A stretch of 5,841 nt of DNA from Acidobacteriaceae bacterium (GTDB taxonomy: Bacteria > Acidobacteriota > Terriglobia > Terriglobales > Acidobacteriaceae), in contig PMSZ01000301.1 in the NCBI GenBank assembly GCA_003168235.1, forward strand, positions 1 to 5,841, read 5' to 3'. A program made the position numbers and the translations under genes. Position 1 is the first letter of the stretch, and every line of letters begins with the position of its first letter. Below are positions 4,812-5,841 of this stretch, piece after piece. Under the pieces are notes generated by a model. It worked only from the letters and a program-made list of their open reading frames with translations, was not told the origin of the DNA and searched no databases.

Positions 4812-5777
4812 ATGCCATCGCGTCCCACATCTCAGGACCGCTCGCTGCGCCTGGCGCTGCCTGCGACGTCCGCCAATCTGGGCCCGGCGTTTGACGCTGC
4901 CGCCCTGGCACTCGATTTCCATCTTCGCCTGCGGGCCGAGCGTGCGCCCGATTTTTTTGTCACCGCCCAGGGCCGCGACGCACACATCTGCGGACGCATG
5001 GAGAACCACCTCATCGTCACCACCTACTGCGAGGTGCTCGAATCGGAGAATCGCAAGATCGCGCCCCTTCGTATCCATATCGACAACGAAATTCCCATCG
5101 GTCGAGGCTGCGGATCGTCGGCCGCTGCGCGGCTTGCGGGCATCGCGCTGGCGGTTCATTTTGGACATCTGCGCTGGAAAAACGACCGCATTGTTGGCGA
5201 AGCTTCCATGCGCGAGCACCATCCGGATAACGCGTCGGCTTGCTGGATGGGTGCGCTGACAGTTGCGCGCATGGCGAATCAAGTACAGGCGCAGGTGGTC
5301 GAAGTGAAGCCGAAAGGGAAATGGCCGCTGCTGCTCGCGGTACCGGACGCTCCGCTCTCGACCGAGCAGGCGCGCCGCGTGCTGCCCTTTCAATATTCGC
5401 GCGCCGACGCGGTCACTAATATTCAGAACTCGATGCTGCTGCTAGCGGCGTTTATTCAGGAGCGTCGCGACCTGCTGCCGTCGGCGCTCGAAGACCGCAT
5501 CCATCAGCCGTATCGTGCGCCGCTTTGTCCGCTGCTGCCCGCGCTCAAAGAACTTACTGGAGATTCCGGCATTCTGGGCGCGGCGCTGAGCGGCGCGGGA
5601 CCGTCGGTGCTGGTGTTTCTCGATCCGAGGGTTCCAGCGAAAAGAGCCAGGCAGCGAATCGCCGCGCATCTCACAAAGCGCCGCCTGACGGCGGAACTCA
5701 TCCTCACCGAGATCGCGCAGCACGGCGGACGCGACGGAGTGGACTGGAAGAAACATCATCCGCCGGCAAAAAAATAA
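4812..5777 (+). CDS. thrB: Homoserine kinase (GHMP kinase family)
   Basis: Phosphorylates homoserine with ATP to O-phosphohomoserine, the substrate of ThrC. It has 321 residues, near the family's usual length. GHMP motif 1 is PATSANLGPAFDA (17-29); the usual form is GPGFD. The ATP-binding motif 2 is EIPIGRGCGSSAAA (93-106), with C100 where leucine is usual. Motif 3 is ALSGAGPSVLVF (258-269). Homoserine-kinase landmarks are EHHPDNASAC (135-144), STEQARRVLP (183-192) and EDRIHQPYR (227-235). The basic tail WKKHHPPAKK closes the protein. ATG 4812 is chosen because it lies just before the first conserved strand; no Shine-Dalgarno precedes it (the upstream bases are GTTTTTAATT). It lies 278 bases after thrC on the same strand, so the two may be co-transcribed or thrB may have its own promoter. 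Other GHMP kinases (mevalonate, galactokinase) lack the HPDN and HQPYR landmarks. Confidence 0.94.
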   Translation: MPSRPTSQDRSLRLALPATSANLGPAFDAAALALDFHLRLRAERAPDFFVTAQGRDAHICGRMENHLIVTTYCEVLESENRKIAPLRIHIDNEIPIGRGCGSSAAARLAGIALAVHFGHLRWKNDRIVGEASMREHHPDNASACWMGALTVARMANQVQAQVVEVKPKGKWPLLLAVPDAPLSTEQARRVLPFQYSRADAVTNIQNSMLLLAAFIQERRDLLPSALEDRIHQPYRAPLCPLLPALKELTGDSGILGAALSGAGPSVLVFLDPRVPAKRARQRIAAHLTKRRLTAELILTEIAQHGGRDGVDWKKHHPPAKK

Positions 5778-5787
5778 GCTTCAGCGT

Positions 5788-5841
5788 TTATCGCTTACCG
5801 ATTATCCGCGGCTCGCCGGAGGGACGATACCGTTCATGCGC
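5788..5841 (-). CDS. Possible C-terminal end of a minus-strand gene entering from the right
   Basis: Reading the minus strand from the window edge gives AHERYRPSGEPRIIGKR and then TAA (5790-5788). The composition is protein-like and it would be convergent with thrB, but 17 codons are too few to identify a family. The competing reading is a plus-strand gene starting at ATG 5836, with GGAGGG (5818-5823) 12 bases upstream. The sequence here cannot decide between them. Confidence 0.22.
   Translation of the reverse strand, partial: AHERYRPSGEPRIIGKR

Noticed and set aside
4806..5393. Minus-strand open frame (195 codons) antisense to thrB
   Set aside because: The product is arginine-rich with no recognisable motif, while the plus strand encodes a complete GHMP kinase.
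5768..5796. Possible minus-strand terminator: small hairpin followed by a T7 run (A7 on the plus strand at 5768-5774)
   Set aside because: The best stem is only 4 bases. With AGCG/CGCT the T-run is 8 bases away; with AAGC/GCTT the loop is 13 bases. Too weak to call.
1..5841. CRISPR array, tRNA, rRNA, insertion sequence or attachment site
   Set aside because: No regularly spaced repeats, cloverleaf, transposase or terminal inverted repeats were seen anywhere in the window.

Overview
The window looks like a chromosomal stretch of a moderately GC-rich bacterium. Gene content and style (ThrC and ThrB side by side, an OsmC relative next to IlvE, a secreted Asp-box propeller protein, GC-rich intergenic palindromes) fit Acidobacteriota best. 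That is an inference from protein character; there is no rRNA or other direct marker here.

Layout. Bases 1-1060 carry two minus-strand genes, probably one transcript: an OsmC-family protein (1060 to 593), then, after 51 bases, the first 180 codons of a branched-chain amino acid aminotransferase (ilvE), which runs off the left edge. A divergent intergenic region (1061-1212) separates them from plus-strand genes. These are a small cupin with a long lysine-rich N-terminal tail (1213-1704) and a secreted Asp-box (BNR/Ycf48-like) beta-propeller protein (1815-2990). A GC-rich palindrome at 2998-3018 and a good sigma-70-like promoter (3049-3076) follow, then threonine synthase thrC (TTG start, 3133-4533) and homoserine kinase thrB (4812-5777). 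The 278-base gap between thrC and thrB holds a possible 46-codon ORF, a foldable segment and a degenerate 7-base tandem repeat. The last 64 bases hold no certain gene.

How the genes work together. ThrB phosphorylates homoserine and ThrC converts O-phosphohomoserine to threonine, so the right half supplies the last two steps of threonine synthesis. Threonine is the precursor of isoleucine, whose last step is catalysed by IlvE, encoded at the left edge. The OsmC protein (thiol-based peroxide reduction), the cupin and the propeller protein have no evident link to this pathway.

No mobile element, CRISPR array, tRNA or rRNA was seen. The window is mainly ordinary core metabolism. The least explained parts are the thrC-thrB gap, the basic tail on the cupin, and the secreted propeller.
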